NCBI RefSeq assembly: GCF_003315795.1
Contig: NZ_QMEY01000001.1
Span: 558,001-622,000, forward strand
Origin: Spongiactinospora rosea
Lineage (GTDB): Bacteria > Actinomycetota > Actinomycetes > Streptosporangiales > Streptosporangiaceae
Length of the DNA: 64,000 nt
Direction of reading: 5' to 3'
Under the pieces are notes generated by a model. The model did no database searches, was not told where the DNA came from, and saw only the letters and a program-made list of their open reading frames with translations. A program made the position numbers and the translations under genes. Positions within the stretch are counted from its first letter, which is position 1; each line of letters opens with the position of its first letter. This document shows positions 54,652 to 62,898 of this stretch, one piece after another.

Positions 54652-56261
54652 GCTCCGCGAGTCCGACCTCACCGACACCGACCACCTCACCACCGCCCTT
54701 CGTCGAGCACCCGGGCGGCTTCGTCGCCTTCGTCGGCGCGGGTCCTGGGGATGAGAACCTGCTGACGCTGCGCGGCGCGGCGCTGCTCGGCAAGGCCGAC
54801 GCGGTCGTCCTTGACCGCGCCGCGTTCGGGGCGCTGCTGCGGCACGCCCGGTCCGACGTCGAGGTGATCGACGTCACCGACGACGACCCCGCCCCGCTGG
54901 GCGCGGTCAAGGCCGCCAAGGGCGGCAGGCGCGTCGTACGGCTGTGCCCCGGCGACCCGATGTTCTTCTCCTCGATCGGCGAGGAGGTGGCCGCCTGCGC
55001 CAAGGCGGAGGTGGACTTCGAGATCGTTCCAGGGGTGCCGCCCGCCACCGCCGTGCTCACCTACGCCGGCATTCCGGCGGCGGCGTCCGGGCCGGAGTTC
55101 CGCGTCGTGGACGCGGGGCTGGTCGACGACTGGTCGGTCCACGCGGCGGCCACCGGCACGCTGGTGATCTACAACGCCGGCGGTGACGCGGTGTCGGTCG
55201 GCAAGGCGCTGGTCGCGGCCGGCCGCCCGGACACCACCCCGGTGGCGGTGACCGGCGCGGGCACGACGACCGAGCAGTTCACGGTCGTGTCCACGCTGGG
55301 CAGGCTCGGGCCCGACCTGAAGCACGCGGTGATCGACGAGCCGTCGCTGATGGTGGTCGGCGAGGCGGTGACGCTGCGCGACTCGCTGTCGTGGTTCGAG
55401 ACCAAGCCGCTGTTCGGGTGGCGGGTGCTGGTGCCGCGCACCAAGGAGCAGTCGGCCCGGCTGGTGGAGCAGCTGCGCTCCTACGGCGCGGTGCCCGAGG
55501 AGGTCCCGACGATCTCGGTCGAGCCGCCGCGCACCCCGCAGCAGATGGACCGGGCGATCAAGGGCCTGGTCACCGGCCGGTACGAGTGGGTGGCCTTCAC
55601 CAGCGGCAACGCCGTCAAGGCGGTGCGGGAGAAGTTCGAGGAGTACGGCCTGGACGCGCGGGCCTTCGCGGGCCTGAAGGTCGCCGCGGTGGGCGAGGCG
55701 ACGGCGCGGGCGCTGGTGGAGTTCGGCGTACGGCCGGACCTCGTGCCCACCGGGCAGCAGTCCTCGGAGGGCCTGCTGGCCGAGTGGCCGCCGTACGACT
55801 CGATGCTCGACCCGATCAACCGCGTGCTGCTGCCCAGGGCCGACATCGCCACGGAAAACCTGGTGGCGGGGCTGACCGAGCTGGGCTGGGAGTGCGACGA
55901 CGTCACCGCCTACCGGACGGTCAGGGCCGCGCCGCCGCCCGCGCCGATCCGTGAGGCGATCAAGGGCGGCGGGTTCGACGCGGTGCTGTTCACCTCGTCG
56001 TCCACGGTCCGCAATCTCGTGGGCATCGCCGGAAAGCCACACAACGTCACCGTTATCGCCGCGATCGGCCCGCAGACCGTGCGGACCGCCGAGGAGTTCG
56101 GGCTCAGGGTCGATGTGATGGCCGATCGTCCGTCGGCTTCGGCTCTCGCGGCGGCTCTGGCGGAGTACGGTGCCAAGCAGCGGCAGGCGGCCGTCGCCGC
56201 GGGGGAGACGCCTCGCCGGCCGTCCCAGACGCGCAGGGGCGCACGCCGCCGGGCCAAGTGA
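54648..56261 (+). CDS. hemD: CobA-type methyltransferase / HemD uroporphyrinogen-III synthase fusion
   Basis: 537 residues from TTG 54648 (overlaps hemC; GGGGGAG upstream). Residues ~25-255 are a tetrapyrrole methylase domain (VGAGPGDENLLTLRGA, VVRLCPGDPMFFS, VPPATAVLTYAGIPA). Residues ~265-520 are uroporphyrinogen-III synthase (WRVLVPRTKEQSARLVEQL, WVAFTSGNAV, VLFTSSSTVRNLVG). This two-domain form is normal in actinobacteria. The methylase half has lost several typical CobA residues, so its activity towards sirohaem is uncertain. A basic tail ends the protein. Confidence 0.95.
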   Translation: MSSASPTSPTPTTSPPPFVEHPGGFVAFVGAGPGDENLLTLRGAALLGKADAVVLDRAAFGALLRHARSDVEVIDVTDDDPAPLGAVKAAKGGRRVVRLCPGDPMFFSSIGEEVAACAKAEVDFEIVPGVPPATAVLTYAGIPAAASGPEFRVVDAGLVDDWSVHAAATGTLVIYNAGGDAVSVGKALVAAGRPDTTPVAVTGAGTTTEQFTVVSTLGRLGPDLKHAVIDEPSLMVVGEAVTLRDSLSWFETKPLFGWRVLVPRTKEQSARLVEQLRSYGAVPEEVPTISVEPPRTPQQMDRAIKGLVTGRYEWVAFTSGNAVKAVREKFEEYGLDARAFAGLKVAAVGEATARALVEFGVRPDLVPTGQQSSEGLLAEWPPYDSMLDPINRVLLPRADIATENLVAGLTELGWECDDVTAYRTVRAAPPPAPIREAIKGGGFDAVLFTSSSTVRNLVGIAGKPHNVTVIAAIGPQTVRTAEEFGLRVDVMADRPSASALAAALAEYGAKQRQAAVAAGETPRRPSQTRRGARRRAK

Positions 56262-56310
56262 GCACAGCCAAGTGAGCACAGCTAAGTGAGCACGGCCAAG
56301 TAGCACGGCC
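56256..56310 (+). repeat. 14-bp tandem repeat between hemD and hemB
   Basis: AAGTGAGCACAGCC occurs three times nearly exactly (56256-56269, 56270-56283, 56284-56297), then once shortened to 13 bp (56298-56310). The first copy contains the hemD stop codon. The repeats fill the spacer before the hemB ribosome site. Confidence 0.9.
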
Positions 56311-56327
56311 AACTGAGGAGGGGCATT

Positions 56328-57317
56328 TTGAGCGCTGAGTTCCCGGTCGCGCGCCCGCGCAGGCTGCGCCGGACGGCGCCGCTGCGCCGGATGGTGGCGG
56401 GCACCCGGCTGCACCCGGGGGACCTGATCCTGCCGGTCTTCGTCAAGGAGGGCATCGCCGCGCCCAGCCCGGTGGGGTCGATGCCCGGCGTGGTCCAGCA
56501 CACGCTCGACTCGGTGCGCAAGGCCGCCCACGACGCCGCGGAGGCGGGGGTGGGCGGCCTGATCCTGTTCGGCATCCCGGCCGTCAAGGACGGGCGCGGC
56601 TCTGGTGCGGACGACCCCGAGGGCATCGTGCAGCGGGCGCTCGCCGACGTGCTCGCCGAGGTCGGCGACGCGCTCGTGGTGATGACCGACACCTGCCTGG
56701 ACGAGTTCACCGACCACGGGCACTGCGGCATCCTCACGGCCGACGGTGAGGTCGACAACGACGCGACGCTGGAACGGTACGCCTCGGCGGCCGTCTCCCA
56801 GGCCCGCGCGGGCTCCCAGATGATCGCGCCGAGCGGCATGATGGACGGCCAGGTGGCCGTGATCAGGGCGGCGCTCGACTCGGCCGGGTTCGCGCAGGTG
56901 CCGATCATGGGCTACTCGGTGAAGTACTCCTCGGCCTTCTACGGGCCGTTCCGGGAGGCCGCCGAGTGCGCGCCGCAGTTCGGCGACCGCAGCTCCTACC
57001 AGCAGGACCCCGCGGGTCCGGTCGGCGAGGCGCTGCGCGAGGTACGCCTGGACCTCGCCGAGGGGGCCGACGCGGTGATGGTCAAGCCCGCGCTGGCCTA
57101 TCTCGACATCCTGCGCCAGATCCGCGACGCGGTGGACGTGCCGGTGGCCGCCTACCAGGTCAGCGGCGAGTACGCGATGGTCGAGGCGGCGGCGGCGAAC
57201 GGCTGGATCGACCGCGAGCGGGTGATCATGGAGACGCTGACCGCGATCCGCCGCGCCGGGGCAGACCTGATCCTCACCTACTGGGCGACCGAGGTGGCCC
57301 GCCGCCTGCCGGCCTGA
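56328..57317 (+). CDS. hemB: Porphobilinogen synthase (5-aminolevulinate dehydratase)
   Basis: 329 residues from TTG 56328, with GAGGAGGGG 8 nt upstream. Active-site lysines are in GYSVKYSSAFYGPFR and VMVKPALAYLD. The metal loop reads TCLDEFTDHGHCG. Zinc enzymes usually have three Cys here and magnesium types Asp/Ala; this one keeps two Cys with Asp in the middle position. It condenses two 5-aminolevulinates into porphobilinogen. It probably belongs to the rex-hem operon. Confidence 0.96.
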   Translation: MSAEFPVARPRRLRRTAPLRRMVAGTRLHPGDLILPVFVKEGIAAPSPVGSMPGVVQHTLDSVRKAAHDAAEAGVGGLILFGIPAVKDGRGSGADDPEGIVQRALADVLAEVGDALVVMTDTCLDEFTDHGHCGILTADGEVDNDATLERYASAAVSQARAGSQMIAPSGMMDGQVAVIRAALDSAGFAQVPIMGYSVKYSSAFYGPFREAAECAPQFGDRSSYQQDPAGPVGEALREVRLDLAEGADAVMVKPALAYLDILRQIRDAVDVPVAAYQVSGEYAMVEAAAANGWIDRERVIMETLTAIRRAGADLILTYWATEVARRLPA

Positions 57318-57370
57318 ACGGCGCTGAACGGCGCTGACCGGCGCTCCGCGACATACGGGCGACCACCGGG

Positions 57371-57403
57371 AACCACCGGCAACCGGGGGGTTTCCGGTGG
57401 GTT
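57371..57403. terminator. Hairpin behind hemB
   Basis: AACCACCGG (57371-57379) pairs with CCGGTGGGTT (57394-57403) with one bulged base, ~55 nt after the hemB stop. GGCAACC/GGTTGCC nearby give an alternative fold. Confidence 0.45.
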
Positions 57404-57542
57404 GCCGGGGCGCGTGCGTTAAAGTGCAAGAAGGCGTAAGCACCAACGCGGATGTGTCCCACGGTGGCTTTGGCGCGCCCTTTCCGGCGCCGCCCGCCGC
57501 GGCCTTCGCGTAGGCGATCCGGCGCGCGGACGGAGGAGACCA

Positions 57543-58184
57543 ATGGTGGGGGTACCGCTCGCTCGGCGTGCCAGGCGGCGGGCGCGGCACACGTCGCGGG
57601 TCGCCTCGGTGCTGGAGTACGCCGCGCTCGGCTGGGCCGTCTGCCCGGGGGCGCATCCGCTGCGCACCGGCTCGCGGGCCTGTTCCTGTGACCGCCTCGG
57701 GTGTCCCGACCCGGGCGCGCATCCGGTGTCCCCGGCCTGGCAGATGCAGGCCACTCTCGATGCCGCGCAGCTCGGTCGCTGGTGGGAGCGTGACCCCGAG
57801 GCCAATGTGATCCTCCCCACCGGACGCGTGTTCGACGTCTTCGACGCCCCGCTCGACGCGGGGCTCGCCGCCCTCACCCGGATGGACGCATCCGGCTCGG
57901 GCACCGGCCCGGTCGCCGCCAACGGCGACCGGGTCCTGTTTTATGTGGCCACCCGCGGCAACCCCGACGACGAGGACGAGTGGTGGTCCTGCAACCTCGA
58001 CTGCGTGCCCGAGAGCGTGGACGACACGCCCGGCCTGCGCTGGCACTGCCGCGACAGCTACGTCCTGGCCCCGCCCTCGACGCTGCCCACCGGGCAGCCG
58101 GTGTCCTGGCTGCGCCCGCCCGACGGCCGCCCGCTGCCCGACCCGCTGCGCGTCCTCGACTGGCTGGCCGACTCCTTCGAGTGA
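57543..58184 (+). CDS. Prim-Pol-like (bifunctional DNA primase/polymerase N-terminal) protein
   Basis: 213 residues from ATG 57543, with GGAGGAGACC upstream. The order follows the archaeo-eukaryotic primase-like Prim-Pol domain: AALGWAVCPGAHP at the start, a Cys-rich loop (CSCDRLGCPDPGAHP), WWERDPEANVILPTGR, then VFDVFDAP where DxD metal ligands are expected, and WHCRDSYVLAPPSTLPTGQP. The first acidic pair is spaced as D-V-F-D rather than DxD. No helicase is attached. It sits between hemB and hemL, as in other actinomycetes. Function in this place is unknown. Confidence 0.85.
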   Translation: MVGVPLARRARRRARHTSRVASVLEYAALGWAVCPGAHPLRTGSRACSCDRLGCPDPGAHPVSPAWQMQATLDAAQLGRWWERDPEANVILPTGRVFDVFDAPLDAGLAALTRMDASGSGTGPVAANGDRVLFYVATRGNPDDEDEWWSCNLDCVPESVDDTPGLRWHCRDSYVLAPPSTLPTGQPVSWLRPPDGRPLPDPLRVLDWLADSFE

Positions 58185-58232
58185 CCCGGGCGCACCTCGG
58201 TGACCACAGGGGGACGGTCGTAGGCTTGTGAC

Positions 58233-59522
58233 GTGACCATTAGCGCCAAGTCCTCCCAGGAACTGTTCGACCGAGCCCGCGCCGTGATTCCGGGCGGGGT
58301 CAACTCCCCGGTCCGCGCGTTCGGCGCGGTCGGCGGTACGCCGCGGTTCATGGCCTCGGGCCAGGGTCCCTACATCACCGACGTCGACGGCAACCGCTAC
58401 GTCGACCTGGTCGGTTCATGGGGTCCGATGATCCTCGGCCACCGGCATCCCTCCGTGGTCGAGGCCCTGCGCGCCGCGATCGAGCACAGCACCTCCTACG
58501 GCGCCGCCACGCCCGGCGAGGTCGAGCTGGCAGAGGAGATCGTGGCCAGGGTCGCCCCGGTGGAGAAGGTCCGGCTGGTCAACTCCGGCACCGAGGCCAC
58601 CATGACGGCCGTGCGGTTGGCCCGCGGCTTCACCGGCCGCTCCAAGGTCGTGAAGTTCGCCGGGTGCTACCACGGGCACGTGGACGCCCTGCTCGCCGCG
58701 GCGGGCTCGGGGGTGGCGACGTTCGGGCTGCCGGACACTCCCGGGGTGACCGGCGCGTCGGCCGCCGACACGATCGTGCTCCCGTACAACGACGTGGCGG
58801 CGGTCGAGGAGGCGTTCCGGAGGTTCGAGATCGCCTGTGTGATCAGTGAGGCGTGCCCGGCCAACATGGGCATCGTGCCGCCGCGCGACGGCTTCAACGC
58901 CAGGCTGCGCGAGCTGTGCACGGCCAACGGCGCGCTGCTCATCCTGGACGAGGTGCTGACCGGCTTCCGCGTCTCCCGCGCCGGCTGGTACGGCCTGGAC
59001 CCGGTGGACGCCGACCTGATGACCTTCGGCAAGGTGATGGGCGGCGGGCTGCCCGCCGCCGCGTTCGGCGGGCGGGCCGAGGTGATGGACCGGCTCGCCC
59101 CCGATGGGCCGGTCTACCAGGCGGGCACGCTGTCGGGCAATCCGCTGGCCTGCGCCGCCGGGCTGGCGATGCTGCGCGGATGCGATGACGGGGTGTACGA
59201 ACGGCTCGACGCCGTCGCCGCGGTGATCGGCTCCGCGGCCGCCGCGGCGCTGTCCGCCGAAGGCGTCCCGCACCGCCTGCAGCGGGCGGGCAGCCTGTTC
59301 TCGATCTTCTTCACCGACGAGCCGGTGCATGACTTCGCCGGGGCCCAGCGTCAGGACACGTCCGCGTACCGGGCGTTCTTCCACTCGATGCTGGACCAGG
59401 GGGTCTATCTTCCGCCGTCGGCCTACGAGGCGTGGTTCGTGTCGGCCGCGCACGACGACGAGGCGGTGGAGCGGATCACCGGCGCCCTCCCTCTGGCGGC
59501 CAAGGCCGCCGCGCGCGGGTGA
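58233..59522 (+). CDS. hemL: Glutamate-1-semialdehyde 2,1-aminomutase
   Basis: 429 residues from GTG 58233; TAGGCT lies 6 nt upstream, so it is likely a separate leaderless unit. [12 protein letters not shown] at the start, [30 protein letters not shown] lysine in [18 protein letters not shown], and [10 protein letters not shown]. It converts GSA to 5-aminolevulinate, the product used by hemB. Confidence 0.97.
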   Translation: MTISAKSSQELFDRARAVIPGGVNSPVRAFGAVGGTPRFMASGQGPYITDVDGNRYVDLVGSWGPMILGHRHPSVVEALRAAIEHSTSYGAATPGEVELAEEIVARVAPVEKVRLVNSGTEATMTAVRLARGFTGRSKVVKFAGCYHGHVDALLAAAGSGVATFGLPDTPGVTGASAADTIVLPYNDVAAVEEAFRRFEIACVISEACPANMGIVPPRDGFNARLRELCTANGALLILDEVLTGFRVSRAGWYGLDPVDADLMTFGKVMGGGLPAAAFGGRAEVMDRLAPDGPVYQAGTLSGNPLACAAGLAMLRGCDDGVYERLDAVAAVIGSAAAAALSAEGVPHRLQRAGSLFSIFFTDEPVHDFAGAQRQDTSAYRAFFHSMLDQGVYLPPSAYEAWFVSAAHDDEAVERITGALPLAAKAAARG

Positions 59523-59550
59523 ACCTGCGCCGATCGGTCGATCAGGTCGG

Positions 59551-59697
59551 TCAGTTGCTCTCGGCCGACTTCACCGGGCGGGGGTCGCGGCCGGTCCTGC
59601 GGGCCCGGGCGCGGCGCTCCCGCTCGGCGTTGGCGAGCTTTTCCAGGTAGGAGATCTGGCTTTCGTACTGCTTGCGTGGGGCGGTTTGTATTCTCAC
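59551..59697 (-). CDS. 48-residue charged coiled-coil protein
   Basis: From GTG 59697 to TGA 59551: begins MRIQTAPRKQYESQISYLEK (GTG read as Met), continues with a heptad-like, Arg-rich helix (LANAERERRARARRTGRD) and ends PVKSAESN. It is tail-to-tail with hemL and divergent from the LysR gene 74 bp away, the usual spot for a LysR target. No ribosome site is obvious. The amino-acid pattern is more protein-like than the other frames, which is the main evidence. Confidence 0.45.
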   Translation of the reverse strand: MRIQTAPRKQYESQISYLEKLANAERERRARARRTGRDPRPVKSAESN

Positions 59698-59771
59698 GCA
59701 TCTATTTTCCGGTCCCGGAACCGTTCAGCACAAGCGAGTATTTCTTGGGGTTGTAGTTTAGACTTGCTTAC

Positions 59772-60713
59772 ATGTTGGACCTCAACCGGCTGAAGGCTCT
59801 GCACGCGGTGTCGGTCTACGGATCGGTGGGCGCGGCGGCGGAAGCGCTGATGGTGACCCCCTCGGCGATCTCCCAGCAGCTCGCCAAACTGGAGCGCGAG
59901 ACCGGCGCGACGCTCCTGGAGCGCAACGGGCGCGGCGTGCGGCTGACCGACGCGGCCGGCCTGCTCGCCGAGCACGCCGAGCGCATCCTGGCCCTGGTGG
60001 AGACCGCCGAGGCCGACTTCGAGGCGCTGCGCGGTGCGGTGGTCGGCAAGCTGACCATGGCCGCCTTCCCCACCGCGGCGCGCGGCCTGGCCCCCGCGGC
60101 CCTCACCTCGCTGCGCGCCCGGCACCCCGACCTTGAGCTGCAGTTCTTCGAGCGCGAGCCGGACCGGCAGATCCGCGAGGTGGCCCGCGGCGAGCTGGAC
60201 CTCGCGGTCGGCCAGGACTGGCTCAACCGCCCGATGGCCCTGCCGGAGGGGCTTTCCCGCGCCACGCTGTTCGACGACATCGCCGACGTGATCGTCCGTG
60301 CGGACCACCCGCTGGCCGGTAGGGCAGAGATCCGGCTCGCCGAGATGTCCGGCGAGCGGTGGATCAGCTCCTCGCCGGGCACGATCTGCCACGACTGGCT
60401 GGCGTTCACACTGCGCTCGGCCGAAGTGGAGCCGGAGATCACCTGCATGGTCGACGAGTACGCCACGCAGATCGCCCTGGTGGCGGCCGGGCACGGGTGC
60501 GCGATCGTGCCCCGGCTGGGCAGCGAGGGCCTGCCGGACACCGTGCGCGCCGTACCGATCAGGCCCCGTCCGACCCGGCGGATCTTCGCGCTGTGGCGCA
60601 CCGACGCCGCCCGCCGTCCCGCCATCCGGGCCGCGGTGGAGGCGCTGCGCCGCGCCTCCGAGCCGTACATCGCCGGCGCCGAGAGCGCCCGCCCCGAACC
60701 GGTCCAGGCGTAG
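59772..60713 (+). CDS. LysR-family transcriptional regulator
   Basis: 313 residues from ATG 59772; TAGACT lies exactly 7 nt upstream (leaderless). HTH at ~1-60 (LNRLKALHAVSVYGSVGAAA, VTPSAISQQLAKLERETG), then a periplasmic-binding-like effector domain (LTMAAFPTAARGLAP, DLAVGQDW, VAAGHGCAIVPRLG). An AT-rich spacer with CAAG/CTTG half-sites separates it from the divergent 48-residue gene. Effector unknown; the haem neighbourhood is conserved. Confidence 0.93.
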   Translation: MLDLNRLKALHAVSVYGSVGAAAEALMVTPSAISQQLAKLERETGATLLERNGRGVRLTDAAGLLAEHAERILALVETAEADFEALRGAVVGKLTMAAFPTAARGLAPAALTSLRARHPDLELQFFEREPDRQIREVARGELDLAVGQDWLNRPMALPEGLSRATLFDDIADVIVRADHPLAGRAEIRLAEMSGERWISSSPGTICHDWLAFTLRSAEVEPEITCMVDEYATQIALVAAGHGCAIVPRLGSEGLPDTVRAVPIRPRPTRRIFALWRTDAARRPAIRAAVEALRRASEPYIAGAESARPEPVQA

Positions 60714-60778
60714 GCCCGTCCCGCGCCGGGTCCCTGCGCGCGTCACGCAAGGTGCGTATGGGTAGGCTGAGGCCCACC

Positions 60779-61474
60779 ATGGCTCAAACCACCGTCGTCC
60801 ACCTGCTTCGGCACGGTGAGGTGCACAACCCCGGGGGCGTCCTGTACGGCAGGCTGCCCGGCTACCACCTGTCGGACGCCGGCCGCCGGATGGCCGAGAT
60901 GGTGGCCGCCGCCGTCGCCGACCGCGATGTGTCCCTGCTGGTCAGCTCCCCCATGGAGCGCGCGCAGGAGACCGCCGCGCCGCTTTCGGAAAAGCTCGGT
61001 GTGCCCATCGGCACCGACGAGCGGCTGATCGAGGCCGTCAACGTGTTCCAGGGCGTGCCGATCCGCCCCGGCGAGGGCGTGTTCCGCAACCCGCGGCACT
61101 ACCGCCACTTCTGGAACCCGTTCCGTCCCTCGTGGGGCGAGCGCTACGTCGATGTGCTGGCCCGGATGCGCGCGGTGATCGACGACGCCAGGCGCGACGC
61201 CCGCGGCCACGAGGCGGTGCTGGTGAGCCACCAGCTGCCGATCTGGATCATCCGGCTGGCCGCGGAGGGCCGCCGGCTGTGGCACGACCCGCGCCGCCGC
61301 CAGTGCGGCCTGGCCAGCCTGACCTCCTTCACCTTCGAGGGCGACCGGCTGGCCAGCGTGGGCTACAGCGAGCCCGCCGGTTCGCTGGCCCGCGAGGCCA
61401 GTGACCCGCAGCGCGCGCAGCCCGGACGCCCCGACCCGGGCTGGCCCGACCCCGGCCTGACCGGCCCCCGCTGA
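60779..61474 (+). CDS. Histidine phosphatase (phosphoglycerate mutase-like)
   Basis: 231 residues from ATG 60779, with GAGG 6 nt upstream. Catalytic RHG motif LLRHGEV (~11), SSPMERAQETA, the acidic region EAVNVFQG, and the second catalytic His in AVLVSHQLPIW. The C-terminal ~25 residues are a Pro/Gly/Asp-rich tail. A cytoplasmic phosphatase; substrate unknown. The same gene lies before the cytochrome c genes in Streptomyces. Confidence 0.93.
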   Translation: MAQTTVVHLLRHGEVHNPGGVLYGRLPGYHLSDAGRRMAEMVAAAVADRDVSLLVSSPMERAQETAAPLSEKLGVPIGTDERLIEAVNVFQGVPIRPGEGVFRNPRHYRHFWNPFRPSWGERYVDVLARMRAVIDDARRDARGHEAVLVSHQLPIWIIRLAAEGRRLWHDPRRRQCGLASLTSFTFEGDRLASVGYSEPAGSLAREASDPQRAQPGRPDPGWPDPGLTGPR

Positions 61475-61580
61475 GCGCGCCGCGCGCCGAGCGGGCACCC
61501 GGCGGGGCGGTGTGCCGGGCGACCGTGCGCGCCGGTAGAGTGACAGCTCTACTGCTTGTAGTGCAAGGAGCCTCCCTCCC

Positions 61581-62180
61581 GTGATCACCAGGAAATCCGC
61601 CGTGTTCCGGGCGTTCGCCTACGCGCTCGTGCCGGTTTTCGCGCTGGCCGGGTGCGCGGGTTCGCAGGGAGGCCAGCCCAGCACCGGCGACACCCGCTTC
61701 ATCGCGGGCGACGGCAAGGTGGCGATCTTCCCCGCCGACGGGCGCAAGCCCGCCCCGGCCGTCGACGGGGCCGCGCTCGACGGCAGCAAGGTCGCGCTCG
61801 CCGCCGGCAAGGGCAAGGTCGTCGTGCTCAACTTCTGGGCGTCGTGGTGCGCCCCCTGCGTGGCCGAGGCCCCCGTCCTGAAGGACGTCGCGGCCAAGAC
61901 CAAGGGCGACGGCGTCGAGTTCATCGGCGTCGCCTTCAAGGACGACAAGGCCGCCGCCCTGGCCTTCGAGCGCAACCACCAGCCCGGCTATCCCAGCCTG
62001 TACGACCAGCCGGGCAAGGTCGCGCTGGCCTTTCAGGGCACGGTGCCGCCCGCGGCCATCCCGTCCACTCTGATCATCGACCGGGAGGGCCGCATCGCGG
62101 CCAGGGCGCTCGGCGCGGTCAAGTACACCGACCTGCTCAACGCGGTCAAGACGGTGAGTGATGAACGAAGGTCTGGCTGA
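61581..62180 (+). CDS. TlpA/ResA-like thiol-disulphide lipoprotein
   Basis: 199 residues from GTG 61581, with AAGGAG upstream and a TAGAGT promoter box near 61537. Lipobox FALAGC. Thioredoxin fold with active site FWASWCAPCVAEAP and cis-Pro in AAIPSTLIID. It works outside the membrane, reduced by CcdA, to keep apocytochrome c cysteines reduced before haem attachment. The end overlaps the ccdA start. Confidence 0.95.
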   Translation: MITRKSAVFRAFAYALVPVFALAGCAGSQGGQPSTGDTRFIAGDGKVAIFPADGRKPAPAVDGAALDGSKVALAAGKGKVVVLNFWASWCAPCVAEAPVLKDVAAKTKGDGVEFIGVAFKDDKAAALAFERNHQPGYPSLYDQPGKVALAFQGTVPPAAIPSTLIIDREGRIAARALGAVKYTDLLNAVKTVSDERRSG

Positions 62181-62898
62181 CACCGTCGCGTCGGGGTCGC
62201 TGGCGCTGGCACTGCCCATCGCGCTGGCGGCCGGGCTGGTGTCGTTCCTCTCGCCGTGCGTGCTGCCGCTGGTGCCCGGCTACCTGTCGTACGTGACGGG
62301 GATGAGCGGCGACGACCCCAAGCGCGGCCGGCTGCTGCTCGGCTCGGGGCTGTTCGTGCTGGGCTTCGCGCTGGTGTTCGTGGCGGGCGGCGCGCTCGCC
62401 GGGAGCGTCGGCGCGGCCCTGCTCGGCAATTCGGAGATCATCACCAGGGTGCTCGGCGTGCTGACCGTCGTGCTCGGCCTGGCCTTCCTCGGGCTGATCC
62501 CGGGCCTGCAGCGTGACGTGCGGATCCACCGGCTGCCCAACGCGGGGCTGGCGGGCGCGCCGCTGCTCGGCGTGGTGTTCGGCCTCGGCTGGACGCCCTG
62601 CATCGGGCCGACGCTGGCGGTGGTGCTCACCCTCGGCCTGGACCAGGGCAGCGCGGGGCGGGGGGCGATCCTCGCCTTCGCCTACGCGCTCGGGCTGGGC
62701 CTGCCGTTCGTGATCGCCGGGCTCGGCTACCGCAGGCTGCTGCACGCGCTGCCGGTGGTGCGCCGCCGTTCGCGGCTCATCACCCGCATCGGGGGTGGCA
62801 TGCTGGTGGCGGTCGGCGTCCTGCTGGTCACCGGACTGTGGGGCGATCTCGTCATGACCATGCAGGGCTGGATCGGAGGGTTCCGGCCGGTGATCTGA
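62161..62898 (+). CDS. ccdA: CcdA-type thiol electron carrier
   Basis: 245 residues from ATG 62161 (GTG 62158 also possible). Six membrane helices. The two redox Cys sit in LSPCVLPLVPGY (helix 1) and GWTPCIGPTLA (helix 4). It passes electrons from cytoplasmic thioredoxin to TlpA/ResA. It overlaps tlpA by 20 nt and shares TGATG with resB. Confidence 0.95.
   Translation: MNEGLADTVASGSLALALPIALAAGLVSFLSPCVLPLVPGYLSYVTGMSGDDPKRGRLLLGSGLFVLGFALVFVAGGALAGSVGAALLGNSEIITRVLGVLTVVLGLAFLGLIPGLQRDVRIHRLPNAGLAGAPLLGVVFGLGWTPCIGPTLAVVLTLGLDQGSAGRGAILAFAYALGLGLPFVIAGLGYRRLLHALPVVRRRSRLITRIGGGMLVAVGVLLVTGLWGDLVMTMQGWIGGFRPVI

Noticed and set aside
54687..58046. Minus-strand open frame of 1119 codons opposite hemD and hemB
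   Set aside because: It is the antisense shadow of well-identified genes in high-GC DNA; composition is Arg/Gly/Pro/His-rich without motifs.
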